A model generated the notes under the pieces. The model had not been told where the DNA came from, did not search any database, and saw only the letters and a list, made by a program, of their open reading frames with translations. The translations under genes were made by a program, and so were the position numbers. Below are positions 26,863 to 34,795 of a DNA stretch of 64,000 nt, piece after piece. Source of the DNA: an uncultured Gammaproteobacteria bacterium (GTDB taxonomy: Bacteria > Pseudomonadota > Gammaproteobacteria > UBA6429 > Thiohalophilaceae). Position 1 is the first letter of the stretch, and each line of letters opens with the position of its first letter. Where the stretch lies: NCBI GenBank assembly GCA_937967995.1, contig CALBTB010000010.1:349649-413648 (forward strand), written 5' to 3'.

Positions 26863-27475
26863 ACGTCGCTTCCACTTATCTCTGCTCCTGCTGATGGCGT
26901 TTCTGGCCAGTGGGTGTACGACGACACCGGAACCGCCACCCGTGGCGGATCCCACCCAAACCTGGCAACAACGGCAACCGGAACTGGCCGCTATCAAGGC
27001 CTGGCGACTGTCTGGCCGGGTTGCGGTGAGTCAGGGTGATGAGGCCTGGAATCTGAACATGGAGTGGCAACAGAACGGTGATAACTATGAAATTCAGCTA
27101 CATGGACCGTTTGGGGCCGGCCGGGTCAGGCTGATCGGCAACGCCAACGGGGTCATTCTGCAGGATTCCGATGACCAGTCCTTCTATGCCGACCATCCGG
27201 AGATACTATTATATGAGCGTACCGGTGTGCATATGCCGGTGGATGGCCTGCGCTACTGGATCGTGGGGCTGACCAGCCCTACACAAACCAGCCAGCCACG
27301 GCTGGATACGCAGGGGCGTCTCGCTTATCTGGAAGACACCGACTGGAAGGTGAAATTCAAACGTTACGTCAGTGTCAGTGGTATACAGTTGCCCGGCAAG
27401 GTGTTTATCGTCAAACCGGAACAGGAGATCGACGTGCGTCTCGTTGTCGATGAATGGAAACTCGGCGCGTATTGA
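26837..27475 (+). CDS. lolB: Outer-membrane lipoprotein receptor LolB
   Basis: Receives lipoproteins from LolA and inserts them in the outer membrane. The start ATG 26837 lies inside the 3' end of the TPR gene; a signal peptide with lipobox FLASGC follows. The domain starts at QPELAAIKAWRLSGRVAV, typical of LolB. The product is 212 residues, normal for the family. The longer open frame upstream is a shadow of the TPR gene. The stop overlaps the ispE start as TGATG. Confidence 0.93.
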   Translation: MLSNVLPNKRRFHLSLLLLMAFLASGCTTTPEPPPVADPTQTWQQRQPELAAIKAWRLSGRVAVSQGDEAWNLNMEWQQNGDNYEIQLHGPFGAGRVRLIGNANGVILQDSDDQSFYADHPEILLYERTGVHMPVDGLRYWIVGLTSPTQTSQPRLDTQGRLAYLEDTDWKVKFKRYVSVSGIQLPGKVFIVKPEQEIDVRLVVDEWKLGAY

Positions 27476-28335
27476 TGACTGAGAGACTTAGCCTGCCAGC
27501 CCCGGCCAAGCTTAATCTTTTCCTGCATATAACCGGTCGTCGAAGCGACGGTTATCACGAGCTGCAAACCCTGTTTCAACTCCTGAATGTCGGCGATGAG
27601 CTGACTTTCACCGCCACGGACGATGGCCAGATTTATCGCGACTACGAACTGGCTGGGGTCAGCGCCGAAAATGACATTATCATGCGTGCAGCCCGTCTGC
27701 TGCAGCAGACCTGCCGAACCACTCACGGTGTCCGCATCTCACTGCAAAAACGCCTGCCCATGGGCGGTGGGCTGGGCGGTGGCAGCTCCAATGCAGCCAC
27801 CACCTTGCTCGGGCTTAACCGGCTGTGGGATTGCCAGCTTGAACTGGAAGAACTGGCCCGGCTTGGATTACAGCTCGGCGCGGATGTACCCGTATTCATC
27901 TATGGCCGAACGGCCTGGGGCGAAGGGGTTGGCCAGCAGCTGACACCGGTGCAGGTCCCGCAGGCCTGGTATGTGGTGCTGATTCCCCCGCTACATGTCT
28001 CAACGGCCGAGGTTTTTTCCGACTCGCAATTGATACGGGATTGCCCACCCATTACAATACGCGACTTTCTGGCCGGGCGAAGCCGTAACGTTTGTGAGCC
28101 TATCGTGACCGCACGCCACCCGGAAATACAGGATGCCATCGACGCCCTGGCAGAGTTTACACAGGCGAGCATGACCGGAACCGGTGCCTGTGTCTTTGGC
28201 CGGTTCGATAGCGAGGCTGCTGCGCAAACCGCATGGCAGTCACTGTCTGAAAGCTGGAATGGTTTTGTTGCCGAAGGTGTGGGGACGTCCCCGGTCCACA
28301 CACGGTTAAACGACACGGCAATCGCAAGTGAATAG
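27475..28335 (+). CDS. ispE: 4-diphosphocytidyl-2-C-methyl-D-erythritol kinase
   Basis: GHMP kinase of the non-mevalonate isoprenoid pathway. PAPAKLNLFLHITGRRSDGY is the substrate-binding N-terminus, PMGGGLGGGSSNAATTL the ATP loop and MTGTGACVFGRF the C-terminal GHMP motif. The ATG at 27475 overlaps the lolB stop; an upstream in-frame ATG at 27454 inside lolB is less likely. Confidence 0.97.
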   Translation: MTERLSLPAPAKLNLFLHITGRRSDGYHELQTLFQLLNVGDELTFTATDDGQIYRDYELAGVSAENDIIMRAARLLQQTCRTTHGVRISLQKRLPMGGGLGGGSSNAATTLLGLNRLWDCQLELEELARLGLQLGADVPVFIYGRTAWGEGVGQQLTPVQVPQAWYVVLIPPLHVSTAEVFSDSQLIRDCPPITIRDFLAGRSRNVCEPIVTARHPEIQDAIDALAEFTQASMTGTGACVFGRFDSEAAAQTAWQSLSESWNGFVAEGVGTSPVHTRLNDTAIASE

Positions 28336-28349
28336 GGGAAAGAGTTTTT

Positions 28350-28424
28350 TGGGGTGTCGCCAAGCGGTAAGGCACTGGATTTTGATTCCAGCATTCCCAG
28401 GTTCGAATCCTGGCACCCCAGCCA
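28350..28424 (+). tRNA. tRNA-Gln (anticodon TTG)
   Basis: 75 nt with genomically encoded CCA. The acceptor TGGGGTG pairs with CACCCCA, the anticodon stem CTGGA/TCCAG holds loop TTTTGAT with anticodon TTG, and the T-arm is CCCAG-GTTCGAATC-CTGG. The position between ispE and prs is the classic gammaproteobacterial arrangement. Confidence 0.97.
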
Positions 28425-28531
28425 TATTTTGATGCGAGTGAAACTCTGCATGTGTTTAGAACGATTTGGGTGATGCCAGGATGCGAGGTAATTTTTCTGA
28501 AATGAAAGATCTGGCCTAGTGGGGAAGCGCT

Positions 28532-29485
28532 GTGACTAACGGTAGCATGATGGTGTTTACGGGCAATGCCAATCCGGCATTGGCAAATGACATCATTTCA
28601 CGTTTGCAGATACCAATGGGTAAAGCCGTGGTCGGCCGCTTCAGCGATGGCGAGATCATGGTCGAGATTATGGAAAACGTCCGCGGCAAGGACGTTTTTA
28701 TCGTGCAGCCAACCTGTGCGCCGACCAATGAAAATTTGATGGAATTACTGGTCATGGTCGACGCGGTGCGTCGTTCATCGGCAGCGCGCATTACCGCAGT
28801 GATGCCATATTTTGGCTATGCGCGGCAGGACCGGCGGCCACGATCGGCGCGGGTACCGATCACCGCGAAACTGATCGCGGACATGATCGCCACTGCCGGA
28901 ACGGATCGTGTTTTGACGGTGGATTTACACGCTGATCAGATTCAGGGATTTTTTAATATCCCGGTCGATAACGTGTATGCCTCGCCGGTGTTACTGGGTG
29001 ATGTCTGGCGTCAGACTTATCCGGATCTGATGGTAGTGTCACCGGACGTCGGTGGTGTGGTCCGTGCACGTGCACTGGCCAAGCGACTTGACGAAGCGGA
29101 TCTGGCGATTATCGACAAGCGGCGCCCGAACCCGAACGAGGCGCAGGTGATGAATATCATCGGTGATGTGGAAGGCCGTAGCTGTATCATCATCGACGAC
29201 CTGGTGGATACCGCCGGAACATTATGTCGCGCCGCCGCGGCATTGAAAGATCACGGAGCTGCCAAGGTGCTGGCGTATTGTTCGCACGCAGTGTTGTCCG
29301 GCCCGGCGGTTGATAACATCAACAGGTCCGTGCTGGATGAGCTGGTCGTCACCGACAGTATTCCGCTGAGTGAAGCGGCGCAGAAGTGCAGCCGCATACG
29401 TGTGTTAAGTATCGCTGAACTGCTGGCCGAAACGATTCGCCGCATCAGTGATGAAGAGTCAGTCAGCTCGTTGTTCATCGACTGA
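28532..29485 (+). CDS. prs: Ribose-phosphate pyrophosphokinase
   Basis: Makes PRPP from ribose 5-phosphate and ATP for nucleotide, His and Trp synthesis. Motifs include the N-terminal MMVFTGNANPALA, the flexible-loop region YARQDRRPRSARVPI, DLHADQIQGFF and the PRPP-binding CIIIDDLVDTAGTL. Starts at GTG 28532 with GGGGAAG 5 nt upstream; ATGs at 28547 and 28550 are alternatives. Length about 317 is standard. Confidence 0.97.
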   Translation: MTNGSMMVFTGNANPALANDIISRLQIPMGKAVVGRFSDGEIMVEIMENVRGKDVFIVQPTCAPTNENLMELLVMVDAVRRSSAARITAVMPYFGYARQDRRPRSARVPITAKLIADMIATAGTDRVLTVDLHADQIQGFFNIPVDNVYASPVLLGDVWRQTYPDLMVVSPDVGGVVRARALAKRLDEADLAIIDKRRPNPNEAQVMNIIGDVEGRSCIIIDDLVDTAGTLCRAAAALKDHGAAKVLAYCSHAVLSGPAVDNINRSVLDELVVTDSIPLSEAAQKCSRIRVLSIAELLAETIRRISDEESVSSLFID

Positions 29486-29530
29486 CGGCAAAACAGTTTC
29501 TTGTCACCTTTGGTCGCGAGGGTGATGAAC

Positions 29531-29573
29531 GGCAAACGCGAGTTTGCCTTGTTAACCGCAAACCCAGGTTTGC
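29531..29573 (+). promoter_or_regulatory. Twin hairpins in the prs-rplY leader
   Basis: GGCAAAC (29531-29537) pairs with GTTTGCC (29542-29548), and GCAAACC (29558-29564) pairs with GGTTTGC (29567-29573). The two stems share the sequence GCAAAC and end about 8 nt before the ribosome-binding AGGAG of rplY. They may be a processing, attenuation or r-protein feedback site; the assignment is speculative. No T-run follows. Confidence 0.4.
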
Positions 29574-29591
29574 AAAACAGGAGTAAGTCAC

Positions 29592-30254
29592 ATGTCTACT
29601 GACTTTGTATTAAACGCAGAACCGCGTACAGACATGGGGAAAGGTGCGAGCCGCCGCCTGCGTCATGCCGGTAAGGTACCCGCCATCATGTATGGTGCGG
29701 GTAAGGACCCGACCCCGATTTGTCTTGAACACAACGAACTGGCCCACCAGCTGGAAAACGAAGCGTTCTTTTCACACATTCTTGCCGTCAAACTGGATGG
29801 CAAGGAAGAAAGTGCCATTGTAAAAGACCTGCAGCGTCATCCCAGCAAGCCGATCATCATGCATATGGACCTGCAACGTGTCAGCGCTAACGAGGAAATC
29901 CGCGTAAGTGTACCGTTACACTTCCTGAACGAAGCTACTGCTCCGGGTGTGCGCGAAGGTGGTCTGGTTACCCATAACATCACGGAAGTGGAAGTCCAGT
30001 GTCTGCCAAAAGACCTGCCTGAATTTATCGAGGTCGACCTGGGTAATCTGGAGCTGAACGAAATCTGTCACCTGACGGACATCAAGTTGCCGAGTGGTGT
30101 CGAAATCGTTGAACTGACGCATGGTGAAGAACACGACCAGGCGGTTGCCAGTATTCACATGCCACGTGCAGCGAAGGAAGAAACTGAGGAAGGCATCGAG
30201 GAAGCGGGTGAAGCTGCTGCTGAAGAAGCCGGCCCGGAAAAATCCGAAGATTAA
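29592..30254 (+). CDS. rplY: 50S ribosomal protein bL25 (CTC/TL5 long form)
   Basis: 5S rRNA-binding protein of the long CTC type: N-terminal L25 domain (LNAEPRTDMGKGASRRLRHA, KVPAIMYGAG) plus a C-terminal beta-domain, 220 residues in all against about 94 for E. coli L25. The acidic C-terminal tail (EEAGEAAAEEAGPEKSED) is common in this form. It lies between prs and pth. Confidence 0.96.
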   Translation: MSTDFVLNAEPRTDMGKGASRRLRHAGKVPAIMYGAGKDPTPICLEHNELAHQLENEAFFSHILAVKLDGKEESAIVKDLQRHPSKPIIMHMDLQRVSANEEIRVSVPLHFLNEATAPGVREGGLVTHNITEVEVQCLPKDLPEFIEVDLGNLELNEICHLTDIKLPSGVEIVELTHGEEHDQAVASIHMPRAAKEETEEGIEEAGEAAAEEAGPEKSED

Positions 30255-30283
30255 TCTGATCCAGCAACAAGCAGGAGCCGGCA

Positions 30284-30862
30284 TTGTCCGCGCAAGTTGA
30301 CATCATAGTGGGACTGGGAAATCCCGGAACTGAATATGCCAACACGCGACACAATGCCGGCTTCTGGTTTGTTGACGAAGTCGCACGCCGCTTTGGCGGA
30401 CATTTCAAACCGGAAAAAAAATTCAACGGCGATGTGGCAAAGGCCAGCATCCATGGCCGTGATGTCTGGTTGCTGAAACCAAATACGTTCATGAACCTGA
30501 GTGGTCAGGCACTGCAACCCCTCATGCAGTTTTACAAGATCAACCTGGCGAACGTACTGGTCGTGCACGATGAGCTGGATTTGCCGGTCGGTACCATTCG
30601 GTTAAAGCAGGGTGGTGGACATGGTGGCCATAATGGTTTGCGTGACATTGTCAGTCGTTGTGGTGGTAATGGGTTTCAACGTTTGCGCATTGGCATCGGT
30701 CATCCTGGTGACAAAACCCGTGTTACCGGTCACGTGCTGAAAAAGGCCAGTAGTGATGATCAGCGCATAATCGAAGAGGCCATTGATCGTGCCATTGGTG
30801 AACTGGATCGGATTGTGAATGGTGAGACCGAAAAGGCGATGCAGGTTTTGCATACGGAATAG
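30284..30862 (+). CDS. pth: Peptidyl-tRNA hydrolase
   Basis: Recycles peptidyl-tRNA that drops off ribosomes. IVGLGNPGTEYANTRHNAGF contains the active-site His, and GHGGHNGLRDI is the second signature. The start is TTG 30284, supported by AGGAG at 30273-30277. The 192-residue length is typical. Followed by hairpin element copy 3. Confidence 0.97.
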   Translation: MSAQVDIIVGLGNPGTEYANTRHNAGFWFVDEVARRFGGHFKPEKKFNGDVAKASIHGRDVWLLKPNTFMNLSGQALQPLMQFYKINLANVLVVHDELDLPVGTIRLKQGGGHGGHNGLRDIVSRCGGNGFQRLRIGIGHPGDKTRVTGHVLKKASSDDQRIIEEAIDRAIGELDRIVNGETEKAMQVLHTE

Positions 30863-30872
30863 AGATAGTTTA

Positions 30873-30972
30873 ATACATGACTACAGTTTCCGGGACACGC
30901 TGTGAATACATCCCTGTACGCTCGGCAGCCGCGTCCATGCGGCTGACGGTCCCGGTAACTGCAGTCATGTAT
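30873..30972 (+). repeat. Long hairpin element, copy 3
   Basis: ATACATGACT (30873-30882) pairs with AGTCATGTAT (30963-30972), and CCGGGAC (30890-30896) pairs with GTCCCGG (30949-30955). The core AATACATCCCTGTACGCTCG is at 30905-30924, with inner hairpin CAGCCGC/GCGGCTG (30926-30932, 30939-30945). It lies between pth and ychF. Confidence 0.85.
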
Positions 30973-31061
30973 CAGTAAATGTATTTGCGGTGTGTCATGG
31001 CAAACACACTCTCGTAAAGCAGATACTTATTTGTGAAGTAAGAACGAATCAGGAGTAAACC

Positions 31062-32153
31062 TTGGGATTTAAATGCGGCATAGTAGGATTACCAAACGTC
31101 GGTAAGTCCACCCTGTTTAATGCACTGACCCGCGCGGAGATCCAGGCAGAGAACTATCCGTTCTGCACGATTGAACCCAATGTCGGTATTGTCCCGGTCC
31201 CCGATCCGCGCCTGGATAAACTGGCCGCTATCGTTAATCCGCAAAAAGTCATTCCCACCACCATGGAATTTGTTGATATCGCCGGGTTAGTGGAAGGTGC
31301 ATCAAAAGGTGAAGGACTGGGTAACCAGTTTCTGGCCAATATTCGCGAGACCGATGCGATTGCACACGTAGTACGCTGTTTTGAAAACGATGACATCGTT
31401 CACGTAGCGGGCAAGGTCGATCCGTTAAGCGATATCGAGATCATCAACACCGAGCTGGCGCTGGCCGATCTCGACTCGGTCGACAAGGCCATATTACGTA
31501 CCAGTAAAGTGGCGAAGTCCGGTGACAAGGATGCCAAAGCCAAACTGGTAGTGCTGGAAAAAGTCAAAGCGCAACTGGACGAAGGCAAGCCGGTGCGTGC
31601 ACTTGACCTGAACAAAGACGAAAAGCGCTTGGTTCGTGATCTCTTTTTACTGACCATCAAGCCGACCATGTACATAGCCAACGTGGATGAAAGCGGCTTT
31701 GAAAATAATCCCCGACTCGATGCGGTGAAAAAACTGGCCGACGAAGAGGGTGCGCCGGTGGTGCCGGTGTGTGCCGCCATCGAATCGGAAATGGTCGAAC
31801 TGGACGATGACGAAAAGCAGGAGTTTCTGGCCGAGATGGGTCTTGATGAACCGGGCCTGCATCGTGTCATCCGCGCCGGTCATTCGTTGCTTGGCTTACA
31901 GACGTATTTTACCGCTGGCCCAAAAGAAGTGCGCGGCTGGACAGTCAAGATTGGTGCTACTGCGCCCGAAGCGGCCGGTGTCATTCATACAGATTTTCAG
32001 AAAGGCTTTATTCGTGCTGAAGTCACCAGTTACGATGACTACATTGAATACAACGGTGAACACGGCGCCAAGGAAGCCGGTAAATTACGGCTGGAAGGCA
32101 AGGACTACATCGTCCAGGATGGCGATGTGATGCACTTCCGCTTTAATGTGTAG
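31062..32153 (+). CDS. ychF: Redox-sensitive ribosome-associated ATPase YchF/OLA1
   Basis: Obg-family P-loop protein that binds ATP and the 50S subunit. Walker A GLPNVGKSTLFNALT and the switch region FVDIAGLVEGASKGEGLGN are present; a C-terminal TGS domain ends with VQDGDVMHFRFNV. The TTG start has CAGGAG 7 nt upstream. The 3' end overlaps the convergent Crp-family gene by 11 nt. Confidence 0.97.
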   Translation: MGFKCGIVGLPNVGKSTLFNALTRAEIQAENYPFCTIEPNVGIVPVPDPRLDKLAAIVNPQKVIPTTMEFVDIAGLVEGASKGEGLGNQFLANIRETDAIAHVVRCFENDDIVHVAGKVDPLSDIEIINTELALADLDSVDKAILRTSKVAKSGDKDAKAKLVVLEKVKAQLDEGKPVRALDLNKDEKRLVRDLFLLTIKPTMYIANVDESGFENNPRLDAVKKLADEEGAPVVPVCAAIESEMVELDDDEKQEFLAEMGLDEPGLHRVIRAGHSLLGLQTYFTAGPKEVRGWTVKIGATAPEAAGVIHTDFQKGFIRAEVTSYDDYIEYNGEHGAKEAGKLRLEGKDYIVQDGDVMHFRFNV

Positions 32154-32829
32154 GCAGTTGTTTTAGTGCCAGCAGTGAGGGAATGTGGATTCCTTTACGT
32201 GTCGTATTGATAATTCCCTGTCTTTTTAACTGTCCGATCATGCTTGATATGGTCTGCCGGCATACGCCGATCATGTCAGCCAGTTCCTGATGAGTCAGAT
32301 ACAGATCAATATGGATGCCGTCATCCAGTTGTTGTCCATACTGATCACTGAGTCGCTGCAATAATTTAATAAAACGTCCGTGTGCATCATCATTGGCAAC
32401 ATTCATTAACATATCCCCAAGTGTATGTAGCCGCGTGGACAACTGTTTGATGATAAGCAATGCAATACGGGGATTCGCAAGCAGAAACTGTTCAAACTCT
32501 GCCTTTTGAATGCATAACAACCTGGCATGGGTAATGGCCTGGGCAAACAGGCCGCGGTGTTGCGTGGCCGTATCCTGAGATAAACCAAATATTTCACCCG
32601 GCATACAAAACCACTGGATGAGTTCGCGTCCCTGTGGGGATAAACGCGTAATCTTGACCCGACCTTCAATCAGGAAATACAGCACATTATTTAAATCATT
32701 GGCGCGAAAGACATATGTATGTTTTTTGTAAGCATTTTCATAACCAATGCTCTGCAGGTCATGCCATTCAGAATCAGAAAGGTTTTTAAGAAAACTAAAT
32801 GGTTGTGCTGCTTTTGCGGTGTGTAACAT
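32143..32829 (-). CDS. Crp/Fnr-family transcriptional regulator
   Basis: A cyclic-nucleotide-binding-like sensor domain (residues 15-130) is joined by a dimer helix to a winged HTH with DMIGVCRQTISSMIGQLKRQG. There are no N-terminal Cys ligands, so it is not an oxygen-sensing FNR. The recognition helix lacks the FNR E-SR signature, so its operator probably differs from TTGAT-N4-ATCAA. The start at 32829 (after GGGGTCAGGG) or 32844 is uncertain. It diverges from the tct operon, which it may control; that is inference from position. Confidence 0.8.
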   Translation of the reverse strand: MLHTAKAAQPFSFLKNLSDSEWHDLQSIGYENAYKKHTYVFRANDLNNVLYFLIEGRVKITRLSPQGRELIQWFCMPGEIFGLSQDTATQHRGLFAQAITHARLLCIQKAEFEQFLLANPRIALLIIKQLSTRLHTLGDMLMNVANDDAHGRFIKLLQRLSDQYGQQLDDGIHIDLYLTHQELADMIGVCRQTISSMIGQLKRQGIINTTRKGIHIPSLLALKQLPTH

Positions 32830-32844
32830 TCCCTGACCCCACAT

Positions 32845-33123
32845 TTTTAATCAGTAATTTATTATATTTGAATCGTTCTGTTACCAGATTCCACATTTCG
32901 GGCAAGTGTCGCGCAGACGACAGACAGGTTAGCAAACTTACCTAAAATACCAAAGCGATTTATGCATAGAGTAACAGTCAGGTATTAGTGCATATAACGT
33001 TAATAATTCAGTTACTTATAAAAACAAGTTGAAGTGTAAGAGAACGGGCGCGTGTGGTGTTCGCGAGAGGATTCGCATTGTAAATCATCACTCGTCATTC
33101 AGAATTTGAGAACCACTATGGAG
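32845..33123. other. Intergenic region between the Crp-family gene and the tct operon
   Basis: AT-rich stretch without a credible gene. It must contain the divergent promoters, but I see no strong hexamer pair and no FNR- or CRP-type perfect palindrome. Confidence 0.5.
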
Positions 33124-33204
33124 TTGTTTGAAAGTTCATGGACTAACGTTCCTTACGCCGATAAGCGTGGTCCCATAAAGGCGTAAGGACCGTATTTCAA
33201 ACAA
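33124..33204 (+). promoter_or_regulatory. Leader stem-loop ahead of tctC
   Basis: TTGTTTGAAA (33124-33133) pairs perfectly with TTTCAAACAA (33195-33204), and within it CCTTACGCC (33151-33159) pairs with GGCGTAAGG (33180-33188). The structure ends 11 nt before the GGAGG of tctC. It could be a structured 5' UTR that senses a ligand or protects the message. It matches no riboswitch class that I recognise. Confidence 0.5.
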
Positions 33205-33227
33205 GTCTCATACATGGAGGAATGACA

Positions 33228-34166
33228 ATGAGAAAACTAACTAGCTTTTTACTGGCTCTGGCGATGTCTGCCGTAATGACCACCACGATCGCCGATGAAT
33301 TTCCAACCCGACCAATCACTTTCATGACAATGACCCAGCCCGGTGCACAGATAGATCGATTAACTCGTGGCCTGGGACAGCGCATGAGTAAAATTCTTGG
33401 TCAACCTATTAATATCAAGAACGTTACCGGTTCACACGGAACCGTCATGGCGACGGAGTTAAGCAAAGCTAAAGCTGATGGTTATACCCTGGGTGTGACT
33501 TCACTGACGGCTTACACCTATGCGCCACATCATGCCAAGTTAATATACAAGCCGGAAGATTTCGATTTCCTGACGCTTGTGGCATTAAATTCAAGTGGGT
33601 TTATTTCCAAATCTGACAAGCCATGGAACACGTTAAAAGAAGCCTTTGAATGGCACAAGAAGAATGACAAAGCGATGGTTGCTATGTTTCATGGTGCGGA
33701 CGACCGTGATGCTATTACACGTATTGCCAAGCAGGAGGGAGTGAAACTATCACTGATTCCGTCAAAAGGCGGTCCTTCAGTGATTAAAGCGGTGACAGGC
33801 GGGCATGCCGATGTCGGCTATGTCGGTGCCATCCTTTACAAGCATGTCGAAGCGGGTTCGATTAAACTGATTGCATCGGCACTGGGCAGCCGCCTGCCAC
33901 CCATTCCACAGGTCCCGACCCTGCGTGAACAGGGCTATGACGAACAGGTAGAAATGATCGTTGCCCTGGTTGCGCCGAAAGGTCTTGATGGAAAAGCGAA
34001 AGCCAAACTACTTGCAGCAGCCAACCAACTGGCCAATGACAAGGAAACGCAGGACTTTATTACTGCAAATCTGTTAATGCGTCCCGTATCTTGGGGTGAA
34101 GAACATGCAGATAAGACTGCAAAAGACCTGTATCAGACCTTTGCCAAACAGGCAAAAATGAAATAA
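33228..34166 (+). CDS. tctC: Tripartite tricarboxylate transporter substrate-binding protein (TctC/Bug family)
   Basis: Periplasmic extracytoplasmic solute receptor. Signal peptide FLLALAMSAVMTTTIADEFP is followed by the Bug-family start RPITFMTMTQPGAQIDRLTR. The ATG at 33228 is chosen because GGAGG lies 7 nt before it (33222 would be 1 nt away). Members bind carboxylates such as citrate, tricarballylate or aromatic acids. The specific ligand cannot be read, and the usual GG loop after ITF is replaced by TMTQPGAQ. First gene of tctC-tctB-tctA-DUF3604. Confidence 0.9.
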   Translation: MRKLTSFLLALAMSAVMTTTIADEFPTRPITFMTMTQPGAQIDRLTRGLGQRMSKILGQPINIKNVTGSHGTVMATELSKAKADGYTLGVTSLTAYTYAPHHAKLIYKPEDFDFLTLVALNSSGFISKSDKPWNTLKEAFEWHKKNDKAMVAMFHGADDRDAITRIAKQEGVKLSLIPSKGGPSVIKAVTGGHADVGYVGAILYKHVEAGSIKLIASALGSRLPPIPQVPTLREQGYDEQVEMIVALVAPKGLDGKAKAKLLAAANQLANDKETQDFITANLLMRPVSWGEEHADKTAKDLYQTFAKQAKMK

Positions 34167-34173
34167 GCCGTAT

Positions 34174-34203
34174 CGCCGGACAGAAAGTGATTTCTGTCCG
34201 GCG
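34174..34203 (+). promoter_or_regulatory. Strong intercistronic hairpin between tctC and tctB
   Basis: A 13-bp perfect stem (34174-34186 with 34191-34203) closes a GTGA tetraloop right after the tctC stop. There is no T-run. Such hairpins in binding-protein operons usually protect the upstream message, so the periplasmic receptor is made in excess over the membrane parts. Confidence 0.7.
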
Positions 34204-34255
34204 GCATCGCTCTCTGTATGCTTTCAGTATTGTGCTGGAGTGAGAGGAACTCTAC

Positions 34256-34768
34256 GTGACAAAAATACAACGAGATGTCATTGCGTATCTGGTAATTGTC
34301 ACTTTTTGCATTGTCATGCTGGTGTGGGCGATTCCCGCGTACACACCGGCTTATCCCGGTTACGGTGCTTCTGCAGCACTGGTACCTAACGTGGCTGTCG
34401 GTGTTATGTTGTTTATGGCCTGCCTGGCGCTGATCACAACTGGAATCGCGAAATACCGAAAAAAACCAATGGCCGCATCAGAAACAACCTTTCCTGATGA
34501 TGCGAATGAAAGTGGCTTTACTCAGGTTGGACGTATTAACCTGAGCCATCTTTTCGGTATTATGCTGCCGAGTTTGTTATTCATCATAGCGATTGAATAT
34601 GTCAGCTATTTAATCTCAGCCTTTGTTTACCTCATGATACTACAGTTTGTTATTGGCAGTCGGAGATGGTTACAGTCTGTTGTTGTTGCTGTTTCACTTA
34701 CGGCCGTACTATACGTGGTGATGCGTTATGGCTTCGGTGTACCGGTTCCCGGTCCACAGCTTTTCTAA
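34256..34768 (+). CDS. tctB: Tripartite tricarboxylate transporter small membrane subunit TctB
   Basis: 170 residues with four predicted membrane helices (about 9-28, 38-60, 92-112 and 118-165 containing two), the normal TctB layout. It forms the membrane complex with TctA. Starts at GTG 34256 after AGAGGA. Sequence conservation in TctB is weak, so the call relies on topology and on its place between tctC and tctA. Confidence 0.88.
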   Translation: MTKIQRDVIAYLVIVTFCIVMLVWAIPAYTPAYPGYGASAALVPNVAVGVMLFMACLALITTGIAKYRKKPMAASETTFPDDANESGFTQVGRINLSHLFGIMLPSLLFIIAIEYVSYLISAFVYLMILQFVIGSRRWLQSVVVAVSLTAVLYVVMRYGFGVPVPGPQLF

Positions 34769-34795
34769 TCCTGACTTATGACGGAACAATAAATA

